Below are positions 1 through 6,000 of a stretch of 6,050 bases of DNA, one piece after another (the first letter of the stretch is position 1; each line of letters begins with the position of its first letter). The notes below the pieces were generated by a model, which was given only the letters and a program-made list of their open reading frames with translations, ran no database searches and was not told the DNA's origin. Source of the DNA: Veillonella parvula (GTDB lineage Bacteria; Bacillota; Negativicutes; Veillonellales; Veillonellaceae). Location of the stretch: contig CAMUQE010000115.1 in NCBI GenBank assembly GCA_947096075.1, positions 1 to 6,050 on the forward strand, written 5' to 3'. A program made the translations under genes and the position numbers.

Positions 1-23
1 ATATCGATATCACACAATTAAGT

Positions 24-41
24 CTGTACCTGTAGGTACAG
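24..41. repeat. short perfect hairpin CTGTACC-tgta-GGTACAG
   Basis: Seven-base perfect inverted repeat with a four-base loop. Read on the plus strand it is followed by TTTT, so it could be a weak terminator for a plus-strand gene outside the window to the left. Read on the minus strand no U-tract follows. The stem is short and its function is not established. The first ten bases of the window, ATATCGATAT, are also a perfect palindrome, too short to interpret. Confidence 0.4.
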
Positions 42-56
42 TTTTGAGAATTATTA

Positions 57-120
57 TAAAAACCACTCATAGGTAATCACATGTTGTACATTAGTACACA
101 TCGATTTCCCATGAGTGGTT
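57..120 (-). terminator. long-looped stem-loop with U-tract after the transporter gene
   Basis: The arms AACCACTCAT (61-70) and ATGAGTGGTT (111-120) are perfect 10-base inverted repeats around a 40-base loop. Inside the loop, 80-100 can form a second hairpin (ATGT-bulge-GTAC with GTACACAT). On the minus strand the distal arm runs directly into a U-tract (GGTTTTTATAATAA). The structure begins 22 bases after the stop codon of the transporter gene. A Rho-independent terminator is the simplest reading, although the loop is longer than usual. Confidence 0.6.
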
Positions 121-142
121 ACGAGTATATGTAGTTATATGA

Positions 143-682
143 TTATTTATTACCCGATTTAGATACTCCAGGGATAGCTTTATAGATATATAATGCAATA
201 TATCCATCAACCAAGCTATGAACGATGGTACCGCCACCTACAAGAACAAATACAACGTAGATGAGATCAATGTTTGGCATCGTAGTGGTAGTATAGAACA
301 ATAGGCATGCTAGTACCTCACCAATAGCGTGAACGATAGCACAAGCAAGGTTAAACGCAACAAAGGATAGAGCCCCTGTTAATACGCCTGGATGATGTTT
401 AATATAGTAAGCCCCCATCAAGGCAAAGATGATATGAGATGCAGCGCGCATAACGATAACAAGTGGGAACCCTGCTACAAAGAAGCCGAGCGTAGAACCT
501 ATCACGACACAAGCTGCCATCTTTCTAGATAAGAACATAGCTAAGAATATAGGAACATGACTCGCCAATGTATACGATGCCGGTGGAATCACAACTTTCA
601 AAGGCATCACGATAGGAATCATGATGGCTAATGCCATCAATAAAGCAGTAATGGTTAAATTTCGATACATCGAAGAATTCAT
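143..682 (-). CDS. ECF transporter S component (substrate-binding membrane protein), possibly NiaX-like
   Basis: A protein of 179 residues, nearly all hydrophobic. About six membrane segments can be drawn, roughly at residues 8-28, 38-52, 56-75, 78-95, 103-130 and 141-168. Size, topology and an N-terminal 'NLTITALLMALAIMIP' helix fit the S components of energy-coupling factor transporters, which capture a vitamin and work with a shared EcfA/EcfA'/EcfT energising module. The stretch SYTLASHVPIFLAMF (37-50) recalls the predicted niacin family NiaX, but I cannot confirm the substrate from sequence alone. No ATPase or EcfT gene is present, so it would have to share a module encoded elsewhere. The start at 682 is chosen because AAGGAGG (688-694) lies five bases upstream. 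An in-frame ATG at 715 would add 11 residues but lacks such a site. The gene follows the leu operon terminator and is probably transcribed separately. Confidence 0.72.
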   Translation of the reverse strand: MNSSMYRNLTITALLMALAIMIPIVMPLKVVIPPASYTLASHVPIFLAMFLSRKMAACVVIGSTLGFFVAGFPLVIVMRAASHIIFALMGAYYIKHHPGVLTGALSFVAFNLACAIVHAIGEVLACLLFYTTTTMPNIDLIYVVFVLVGGGTIVHSLVDGYIALYIYKAIPGVSKSGNK

Positions 683-687
683 AAAGG

Positions 688-694
688 CCTCCTT
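688..694 (-). promoter_or_regulatory. ribosome binding site deciding the transporter start
   Basis: AAGGAGG on the minus strand, five bases before the ATG at 682-680. It favours this start over the upstream in-frame ATG at 715. Confidence 0.75.
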
Positions 695-720
695 AAAGAA
701 TATTTTGCCATTCATCTACC

Positions 721-749
721 AATATAGCACTCTAATATATGAAGAACAA
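721..749 (-). promoter_or_regulatory. candidate promoter for the transporter gene
   Basis: On the minus strand TTGTTC (749-744) is followed after 17 bases by TATATT (726-721), about 38 bases before the start codon. The -10 matches consensus at five of six positions, but the -35 at only three of six. It sits between the leu operon terminator and the gene, where a promoter would be needed. The call is tentative. Confidence 0.35.
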
Positions 750-773
750 CTACGTATACCGCTAGTGTCCTAC

Positions 774-803
774 AAAAAAGAGAGGGCCTTACAACCCCCT
801 CTT
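774..803 (-). terminator. Rho-independent terminator of the leu operon
   Basis: On the minus strand AAGAGGGGG (803-795) pairs with CCCTCTCTT (786-778) as nine base pairs including one G-U, with an eight-base loop. It is followed by T residues that overlap the stem end (779-774). It lies 109 bases beyond the leuB stop codon and ahead of the transporter gene. On the plus strand the trailing sequence is ATTTAATT, so activity in that direction would be weaker. The 3' UTR between leuB and this hairpin (804-912) is AT-rich and holds nothing else I can name. Confidence 0.85.
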
Positions 804-912
804 ATTTAATTGGACAAATATATTATAATACCTATATCTTAACGCTTATAATACGATTTTAAAAATGACGTAACTCACGTTAATAACTTTCAGAAATCTT
901 AATTTATTACTT

Positions 913-1983
913 TTATAAACGTTCGATTACGGCTTGCGCCATTTCTGTTGTACCTACCCGTTTCAAACCTTCACGGTAGATATCGCCAGTGCGGTAACCA
1001 TCAACGAGCACTTGTTCTACAGCACTTTCAATAGCGTCAGCCACTTGAGGTAAATCAAGGGAATGACGGCACATCATCGCACCGGACAAGATTGTACCCA
1101 ACGGATTCGCCAAGTTTTTGCCCATGATGTCCGGTGCGGATCCGTGGATTGGCTCGTACAATGCAGTACCTGTACCCATAGATGCAGATGGTAAAAGCCC
1201 GATGGAACCAGAGATAACAGCACCTTCGTCGGACAAGATATCGCCAAATAAGTTCGTTGTAACGATAACGTCAAACTGTGCAGGATTTACAACGAGTTGC
1301 ATTGCTGTATTATCTACATAAAGGTAATCTGTTGCGATATCCGGATTAGCAGCGGCTTTCTCTTGAGCGATTTTACGCCATAAACGAGAAGAAGCCAATA
1401 CATTTGCTTTATCTACGGATACAACCTTTTTGTTACGTTTACGAGCTGTTTCCATAGCGATGTCCATGATGCGCTCTACTTCATAACGGCTGTACGTTTC
1501 TTTATCCCAAGCGAACTCGTTAGCACCTTCACCTTGTGCCTCTTCGCGTTCACCGAAGTAAATACCGCCAGTTAACTCACGAACGATAACGAAATCTACA
1601 TCTTGCACGAGTTCCTTTTTAAGTGGAGAATACTCTTGCAAGGATGGATAGATTTTTACAGGACGCAAATTACAGAACAAACCAAGCTCCTTACGAAGAC
1701 CTAGAATTGCTTTCTCAGGACGGATAGAAGGATCGACATTATCCCATTTAGGACCGCCTACAGCACCGAGCAATACAGCATCAGCCGCTTTACAAGCCTC
1801 AATCGTATCCTCAGTCAAAGGCACACCATACGCATCGATAGACGCACCGCCCGCTTTCTTATCAATCCAATTAACCTTTACACCGGCTTTCTCAAAAGCC
1901 ACACCACACACAGCCTTCGCTGCCGCAATAATCTCAGTACCGATACCATCACCAGGAATCAATACAATACTCTTTTCGCTCAT
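913..1983 (-). CDS. leuB: 3-isopropylmalate dehydrogenase LeuB
   Basis: LeuB oxidises and decarboxylates 3-isopropylmalate to 2-oxoisocaproate in the cytoplasm with NAD+, the third leucine-specific step. The protein has 356 residues, normal for the family. Visible signatures are the N-terminal PGDGIG (10-15), the substrate-binding stretch RELTGGIYFG (135-144), VDKANVL (190-196), the metal-binding NLFGDILSDE (244-253), and the nucleotide-binding loop EPIHGSAPDI (277-286) followed by GKNLANP. This last pattern is typical of NAD-specific isopropylmalate dehydrogenases rather than NADP isocitrate dehydrogenases. The ATG at 1983 has GGAGAGG (1994-1988) four bases upstream. The gene is the last of the leu operon and, unlike the others, is separated from leuD by 284 bases. 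A terminator follows downstream. The reading frame is intact. Confidence 0.97.
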   Translation of the reverse strand: MSEKSIVLIPGDGIGTEIIAAAKAVCGVAFEKAGVKVNWIDKKAGGASIDAYGVPLTEDTIEACKAADAVLLGAVGGPKWDNVDPSIRPEKAILGLRKELGLFCNLRPVKIYPSLQEYSPLKKELVQDVDFVIVRELTGGIYFGEREEAQGEGANEFAWDKETYSRYEVERIMDIAMETARKRNKKVVSVDKANVLASSRLWRKIAQEKAAANPDIATDYLYVDNTAMQLVVNPAQFDVIVTTNLFGDILSDEGAVISGSIGLLPSASMGTGTALYEPIHGSAPDIMGKNLANPLGTILSGAMMCRHSLDLPQVADAIESAVEQVLVDGYRTGDIYREGLKRVGTTEMAQAVIERL

Positions 1984-2020
1984 CTTACCTCTCCATATAG
2001 TAAAAGATTGTAAACCTCAT

Positions 2021-2078
2021 GCTCTTCCCCCAGTGCCCTTTGCGAAGAAACCGCAATAGAACTTAATGGGACAAGAGC
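2021..2078. repeat. imperfect hairpin just upstream of leuB
   Basis: GCTCTTCCCCC (2021-2031) can pair with GGGACAAGAGC (2068-2078): six base pairs, a two-by-two internal loop and three more pairs, closing a 36-base loop. No U-tract follows on the minus strand, so it is not a typical terminator. In the leu mRNA its 3' arm is a purine-rich GGGGGAAGAGC, about 38 bases before the leuB start. A structural or translational role is possible but unproven. Confidence 0.35.
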
Positions 2079-2091
2079 TGGCATATGCCTT

Positions 2092-2110
2092 GAGACCGAT
2101 TTAGCTCGCT
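2092..2110. repeat. 19-base intergenic repeat, copy 1
   Basis: GAGACCGATTTAGCTCGCT on the plus strand. It matches 17 of 19 bases of the copy at 2214-2232 in the same orientation, 122 bases away. Both copies lie between leuD and leuB. This copy is not flanked by the long inverted arms that surround copy 2. Its origin and function are unknown. Confidence 0.55.
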
Positions 2111-2196
2111 CCTCATTCCCCCTCTGCCACAAATCCATTCAAGATATTGTTAGCTAGAGGAATTTTAAGTTTTGCTACACAAAAGTAGAATGGTTG

Positions 2197-2261
2197 GAAA
2201 CGAAACACGTGTCGAAACCGACTTAGCTCGCTTTGGAGGCTTGAGATACGTGTTTCGTTTC
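2197..2261. repeat. 14-bp perfect inverted repeat immediately after leuD
   Basis: GAAACGAAACACGT (2197-2210) and ACGTGTTTCGTTTC (2248-2261) are perfect inverted repeats around a 37-base loop. On the plus-strand reading the stem extends to 17 pairs, with one G-U. In the leu mRNA the hairpin begins six bases after the leuD stop codon. No U-tract follows on the minus strand, so a standard terminator is unlikely. A role in mRNA stability, processing or partial attenuation between leuD and leuB is possible. It could also be a small palindromic mobile repeat. Confidence 0.6.
2214..2232. repeat. 19-base intergenic repeat, copy 2
   Basis: GAAACCGACTTAGCTCGCT on the plus strand, inside the loop of the 2197-2261 hairpin. 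It differs from copy 1 (2092-2110) at two positions. Similarity does not extend clearly beyond the 19 bases on either side. Confidence 0.55.
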
Positions 2262-2267
2262 ATCCTG

Positions 2268-2759
2268 CTACTTACGATTTTTCGCAAAGTTTACAAGACC
2301 ACCAGCTGCCGCAATATCTTGAATGAATTGTGGCAACTCAGTACCTTGGTATTGTTCGTTTTTCGTCAAATTGTACACGATGCCTTTAGACAAGTCTACG
2401 CCAATCGCATCACCAGCGTCAATGCGATCTACTTGTTCGCCGATTTCAACTACTGGTAAACCGATGTTAATAGCATTGCGGAAGAAAATACGCGCAAAGG
2501 AATGTGCCACGATAACAGGCACGCCTTTCGCTTTGATAACGCCCGGTGCGTGTTCACGGGAGGAGCCGCAACCAAAGTTTTTACCGGCTACCATGATTTC
2601 ACCGACTTTCACATTAGGAGCGAATGTGGTATCAATATCTTCCATCGCATGTTCAGCCAATTCGTTCCAGTCAGCAATAGCCAAGTAACGAGCCGGAATA
2701 ATTACGTCTGTATCTACATCGTCGCCGTAGCGCCAGATTTTCTTGCTTTCAAAATCCAT
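2268..2759 (-). CDS. leuD: 3-isopropylmalate dehydratase small subunit LeuD
   Basis: LeuD is the swivelling small subunit of isopropylmalate isomerase. With LeuC it converts 2-isopropylmalate to 3-isopropylmalate through dehydration and rehydration. The product has 163 residues, the length of the short (archaeal-type or homoaconitase-like) LeuD rather than the roughly 200-residue proteobacterial form. The signature GKNFGCGSSREHAP is at residues 59-72. Other family blocks are YGDDVDTDVIIPARYL (11-26) and the helix SFARIFFRNAINIGLP (87-102). The ATG at 2759 is chosen over the in-frame ATG at 2783 because GAGGAGG (2772-2766) lies six bases upstream and the family begins at about this point. It starts one base after the leuC stop (TAATATG), so translation is probably coupled. 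The 284-base gap on its 3' side separates it from leuB. Confidence 0.96.
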   Translation of the reverse strand: MDFESKKIWRYGDDVDTDVIIPARYLAIADWNELAEHAMEDIDTTFAPNVKVGEIMVAGKNFGCGSSREHAPGVIKAKGVPVIVAHSFARIFFRNAINIGLPVVEIGEQVDRIDAGDAIGVDLSKGIVYNLTKNEQYQGTELPQFIQDIAAAGGLVNFAKNRK

Positions 2760-2760
2760 A

Positions 2761-4020
2761 TTAAACCTCCTCAGGGCCTGCAATGCGGCCTAATACAGCA
2801 CTTGCTGCCGCCACGTACGGGCTTGCCAAATATACCTCAGACTCAACGTGACCCATACGACCACGGAAGTTACGGTTTGTAGTGGAAACGGTACGTTCCC
2901 CTTCGGCCATGATGCCCATGTAACCGCCTAAGCAAGGCCCACATGTTGGAGTGGACACAGCACAGTCAGATTGAATGAAGATATCCAAAAGTCCTTCTTT
3001 CAACGCTTGGTCATATACGTCTTGGGAGCCAGGAATTACGATACAACGAACGAATGGAGCCACCTTGCGACCTTTGAAGATTTCTGCAGCTGCCACCAAG
3101 TCTTCGTAACGGCCATTTGTACAGGAACCGATGATAACTTGGTCAATTTTAATATCTTTGTCGATTTCGTTGATGTAATGTGTGTTGGATGGCAAATGAG
3201 GGAACGCTACCACTGGTTGCAATTTGGACAAGTCGATGGTAATCGTTTGAGCATATACCGCATCAGCATCTGGAGCGATTGGCTCAACAGGGCGATTTAC
3301 GCGGCCTTTGATGTATTCTTCAGTAATTGCATCGTAAGGGAATACACCACATTTACCACCAGCTTCGATAGCCATGTTACAGATTGTGAGGCGGTCAGCC
3401 ATAGTCATGTATTGTACGCCTTCGCCGGCGAATTCAAGGGCCATGTAACGAGCGCCGTCTACGCCGATTTGACCGATTAAATCAAGGATTACGTCTTTAC
3501 CAGTTACCCATTTGTTAGGTTTGCCGATAAGCTCAACCTTAATTGTTTCAGGTACTTTGAACCAAGTTTTACCTTCTGCCATAGCAACGCCCGCATCAGT
3601 GGAGCCTACGCCTGTGGAGAATGCATTTACCGCACCATATGTACAAGTGTGGGAGTCAGCACCGATCATCATTTCCCCGGGACCGATAAGGCCTTTTTCT
3701 GGCAAAATAACGTGCTCAATACCCATTCTACCGACTTCAAAGTAGTTTGTAATGCCATGTTCGCGTACGAAGTCGCGCATTACTTTCGCTTGTGTAGCGG
3801 ATTGAATATCTTTATTTGGTGTGAAATGATCCGGCACCAAGTAGATTTTATGACGGTCAAATACAGGTTTGCCGATTTTTAAGAACTCTTTACGCGCCGG
3901 TGGGAATGTGATGTCGTTCATCAATACCGCATCCAACTGACATTCGATGATTTGTCCCGGCTTAACGACATCAAGACCCGCGTGGCGAGCCATATTCTTT
4001 TCAGTAATGGTCATACCCAT
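2761..4020 (-). CDS. leuC: 3-isopropylmalate dehydratase large subunit LeuC
   Basis: LeuC is the catalytic [4Fe-4S] subunit of isopropylmalate isomerase, a member of the aconitase superfamily, and pairs with LeuD. The protein has 419 residues, which is the short LeuC class shared with archaea and many anaerobic Firmicutes; the E. coli type has about 466. Cluster ligands are visible as Cys300 in IIGSCTNGR and Cys360 and Cys363 in TPTCGPCLGG. Other aconitase blocks are DHFTPNK (64-70), GADSHTCTYGA (120-130) and the C-terminal NRNFRGRMG (382-390). AGGAGG (4035-4030) lies nine bases before the ATG at 4020 and 15 before the alternative ATG at 4014, so the first is preferred. The ribosome binding site lies within the codons for the leuA C-terminus QQEEE, and one base separates the leuA stop from this start. 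Confidence 0.96.
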   Translation of the reverse strand: MGMTITEKNMARHAGLDVVKPGQIIECQLDAVLMNDITFPPARKEFLKIGKPVFDRHKIYLVPDHFTPNKDIQSATQAKVMRDFVREHGITNYFEVGRMGIEHVILPEKGLIGPGEMMIGADSHTCTYGAVNAFSTGVGSTDAGVAMAEGKTWFKVPETIKVELIGKPNKWVTGKDVILDLIGQIGVDGARYMALEFAGEGVQYMTMADRLTICNMAIEAGGKCGVFPYDAITEEYIKGRVNRPVEPIAPDADAVYAQTITIDLSKLQPVVAFPHLPSNTHYINEIDKDIKIDQVIIGSCTNGRYEDLVAAAEIFKGRKVAPFVRCIVIPGSQDVYDQALKEGLLDIFIQSDCAVSTPTCGPCLGGYMGIMAEGERTVSTTNRNFRGRMGHVESEVYLASPYVAAASAVLGRIAGPEEV

Positions 4021-4021
4021 A

Positions 4022-5560
4022 TTATTCTTCCTCCTGTTGTTCTAGCTCCATAGCTAGGAATACTGAGTTTACTGCATTAATATATGCATTTACACTTGAT
4101 TTAACGATATCGGTACTGATACCACGACCATGGTACAAGCGACCGTTATATTCTACCTTGAGAGTTGCTTCCCCAAGGGCATCTTTACCGGCTGTTATAG
4201 CGCGGATTTGGTAATCTTTCAAGCTAATTGGCAAGCCAACCACACGTTCAACCGCTTTAAGGGACGCATCTACCGGACCGTCACCTACGGCAGCATCCGC
4301 TCTTTCACCTTCTGGAGTCATGAGACGAACGTCGGCGTATGCGTAGCCTTTTTCACCCAATTTGTAGTATTGAGCCACAAGCTCGAATGCTTTTTTGTGG
4401 TGAAGATTATCTACAACAAGGGCTACGATATCATCATCGTATACTTGTTTTTTGCGGTCAGCCAATTCTTTGAATTTAGAGAAGAGGTCGTTGATTTTCT
4501 CTTCTGTGAAAGATTGGAAACCAAGTTTTGCCAAATGATCAGCAAAAGCATGACGACCGGAGTGTTTGCCCAGTACGAGATCTGTTTTTTCAGCCCCTAC
4601 GGACTCAGGAGTCATGATTTCATACGTTTCAGGATTGCTCATCATACCATGTTGGTGAATACCAGACTCATGAGCAAAGGCATTGGAACCCACGATTGCT
4701 TTGTTTGGAGGAACTACAACCCCTGTTAAACGGCTCACAAGTTTAGATACTTTCGTAAATTGTTTTGTATCAATGTTCACTTGAAGGTCATCGAAATAAT
4801 CATGGCGCGTTTTAAGAGCCATTACCACTTCTTCAATCGCTACGTTACCAGCCCGTTCACCCAGACCATTAATTGTGCCTTCTACTTGGCGTGCACCTGC
4901 TTTAATAGCGGCTAACGTATTCGCATTGGCAAGGCCTAAGTCGTCATGGCAGTGAACAGAGATAATTGCATTTTCAATTCCTGATGTATGTTCTTTAATG
5001 TAGCGGATTTTATCACCGAACTCATTAGGGTTCATATAACCTACTGTATCTGGTACGTTAATAATTGTAGCGCCACCAGCAATTGCAACACCAAATACTT
5101 GGCATGCGAAATCTAAATCAGAGCGTGCCGCGTCTTCACCAGAGAACTCGATTTCATCAACCTTACCTTTTGCATATGCCAATACGGATTTAACCTTATC
5201 CAATACCTCTTGGCGAGTCATTTTTAATTTATATTCCATATGAAGTTCGGAAATAGCAATGAATACATGTAAACGGCTACGTTCCGCATCTTTCAACGCA
5301 TCAATCGCTTTTTGTACGTCCTTTTCATTAGCACGAGCCAACGCACAAATTGTTGCACCTTTGACTTCGCGAGCAATCGTTTGTACTGCTTCAAAATCTC
5401 CAGGGGATGCAGCGGGGAAGCCAGCCTCAATAACATCAATGCCGAGGCGTGCAAGGCCTTTCGCAATTTCAACCTTCTCTGGTGTTTGCAATGCTACGCC
5501 AGGTGTTTGTTCCCCATCACGAAGGGTTGTATCGAAGAAATATACGCGATTCTGTTCCAT
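4022..5560 (-). CDS. leuA: 2-isopropylmalate synthase LeuA
   Basis: LeuA condenses acetyl-CoA with 2-oxoisovalerate to give 2-isopropylmalate, the committed and normally leucine-inhibited step. The protein has 512 residues, full length for the bacterial enzyme. The N-terminal TIM barrel opens with FFDTTLRDGEQTPG (8-21). The expected metal ligands are Asp10, His203 and His205 (in SVHCHDDLGLANA) and Asn239 (in GLGERAGN). LGKHSGRHAF is at 330-339. The C-terminal part (about 385-505, with VGDGPVDASLKAVE) is the LeuA regulatory domain, so feedback inhibition by leucine is likely. The start at 5560 is chosen because AAGGTGG (5572-5566) lies five bases upstream and the family begins just before the FFDTTLRDGEQ block. 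An in-frame ATG at 5650 would add 30 residues without a ribosome binding site. It is the first gene of the operon, behind the T-box leader. Confidence 0.97.
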   Translation of the reverse strand: MEQNRVYFFDTTLRDGEQTPGVALQTPEKVEIAKGLARLGIDVIEAGFPAASPGDFEAVQTIAREVKGATICALARANEKDVQKAIDALKDAERSRLHVFIAISELHMEYKLKMTRQEVLDKVKSVLAYAKGKVDEIEFSGEDAARSDLDFACQVFGVAIAGGATIINVPDTVGYMNPNEFGDKIRYIKEHTSGIENAIISVHCHDDLGLANANTLAAIKAGARQVEGTINGLGERAGNVAIEEVVMALKTRHDYFDDLQVNIDTKQFTKVSKLVSRLTGVVVPPNKAIVGSNAFAHESGIHQHGMMSNPETYEIMTPESVGAEKTDLVLGKHSGRHAFADHLAKLGFQSFTEEKINDLFSKFKELADRKKQVYDDDIVALVVDNLHHKKAFELVAQYYKLGEKGYAYADVRLMTPEGERADAAVGDGPVDASLKAVERVVGLPISLKDYQIRAITAGKDALGEATLKVEYNGRLYHGRGISTDIVKSSVNAYINAVNSVFLAMELEQQEEE

Positions 5561-5565
5561 AATAG

Positions 5566-5572
5566 CCACCTT
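5566..5572 (-). promoter_or_regulatory. ribosome binding site deciding the leuA start
   Basis: AAGGTGG on the minus strand, five bases before the ATG at 5560-5558. It supports the 512-residue product over the longer in-frame reading from 5650. Confidence 0.75.
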
Positions 5573-5683
5573 TTCTATCCTCATAAAACATAACACTTTA
5601 TTATATCTATCCATAGTGAAAGTTTGTAAAATCGCCAATGTCGACACCATATATAATCTGTGACTTACTAGACTTTCACAAAT

Positions 5684-5723
5684 AAAAAAGCCCCTCAGAA
5701 CAACTGTCGTTGCTCAAAGGGGC
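5684..5723 (-). terminator. T-box-controlled Rho-independent terminator
   Basis: On the minus strand GCCCC (5723-5719) pairs with GGGGC (5694-5690). The stem continues through an inner helix AGCAAC/GUUGUU (5714-5709 with 5704-5699) around a four-base GACA loop, and is followed by TTTTTT (5689-5684). The bases CCCU (5721-5718) of its 5' arm are the same ones needed by the antiterminator, so the two structures exclude each other. This terminator should stop transcription before leuA when leucyl-tRNA is charged. Confidence 0.9.
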
Positions 5724-5736
5724 GTTATATTCATAA

Positions 5737-5750
5737 CACGGTACCACCCT
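5737..5750 (-). promoter_or_regulatory. T-box motif, tRNA acceptor-end binding
   Basis: AGGGTGGTACCGTG on the minus strand, against the family consensus AGGGTGGNACCGCG (one difference). The difference, U for C, is accommodated by a G-U pair in the antiterminator helix. Confidence 0.92.
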
Positions 5751-5823
5751 AATTGGGACTCGTTTTGGGTATAACGGAACCACCGTCAATGACTACTGCT
5801 GTATTCGCCATCAAAGCTCACGG

Positions 5824-5828
5824 GAGAG
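5824..5828 (-). promoter_or_regulatory. candidate specifier codon CUC (leucine)
   Basis: The minus strand reads CTCTC here, so CUC appears in two overlapping registers, 5828-5826 and 5826-5824. If CCC (5824-5822) pairs with GGG (5903-5901) at the Stem I base, the first register is unpaired and correctly placed. CUC would match tRNA-Leu with anticodon GAG, in line with the downstream genes. The residue after the codon is U, where a purine is more usual, so the register is not certain. Confidence 0.6.
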
Positions 5829-5933
5829 TGTCAGCGTACAACCTCTATTGCCTCGCACCAGCCGGCAACTCTCTGAAAGCAGGATCTGTAAACCTTTATA
5901 CCCATTCATAGCTCGTATTTAAGATATAAGGGT

Positions 5934-5963
5934 ATTGTACTGTATTCTATAGACTCATGTCAA
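5934..5963 (-). promoter_or_regulatory. promoter of the leu operon
   Basis: On the minus strand a perfect -35 TTGACA (5963-5958) is followed after 18 bases by TACAAT (5939-5934), which matches the -10 consensus at five of six positions. Transcription should begin near 5927, just before the T-box Stem I. Confidence 0.85.
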
Positions 5964-6000
5964 TTAAAATAAGATGAATATGATTTCATAAAACTCATCG

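Larger units (their letters stand above)
5684..5927 (-). ncRNA. T-box leader (leucine type) of the leu operon
   Basis: A cis-acting riboswitch that senses uncharged tRNA. The base of Stem I can be drawn as AGCT (5910-5913) with AGCT (5815-5818) and ATGGG (5905-5901) with CCCGT (5824-5820). The CAGAGAG motif (5875-5869) and a distal hairpin TTGCC/GGCAA carrying GGTGCGAG (5859-5852) are standard Stem I elements. The specifier region reads GACACTCTCCC. CUC at 5828-5826, one base before the helix, is the best leucine specifier. The T-box sequence AGGGTGGTACCGTG (5750-5737) is clear. The antiterminator can be drawn fully: AGGG with CCCU, and GUGUUAU with AUAACGC, leaving the UGGUACC bulge to bind the tRNA acceptor end. 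Leucine starvation should favour this form and allow transcription of leuACDB. The 5' end is estimated from the promoter. Confidence 0.92.

Noticed and set aside
811..838. Plus-strand promoter-like TGGACA with TATATC in the leuB 3' UTR
   Set aside because: The spacing and -10 are poor, and no plus-strand gene follows. The region is simply AT-rich.
2135..2193. CCATTC / GAATGG inverted repeat in the leuD-leuB gap
   Set aside because: Only six pairs over a 47-base loop, too weak to support a structure.
1984..2267. Internal promoter or lost gene between leuD and leuB
   Set aside because: No convincing -35/-10 pair and no remnant coding frame with family resemblance could be seen on the minus strand.
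2760..2783. Upstream start for leuD at 2783
   Set aside because: It would overlap the leuC end and lacks a suitable site. GAGGAGG is correctly placed for the ATG at 2759.
2971..3480. Long plus-strand open frames opposite leuC, leuA and leuD
   Set aside because: They lie antisense to genes with unmistakable family motifs, have no family resemblance, and no promoter or ribosome binding site was evident. They are shadow frames.
5561..5650. N-terminal extension of leuA to an ATG at 5650 (30 more residues)
   Set aside because: No ribosome binding site precedes 5650, the added residues do not look like the LeuA family, and a good site (5572-5566) precedes the ATG at 5560.
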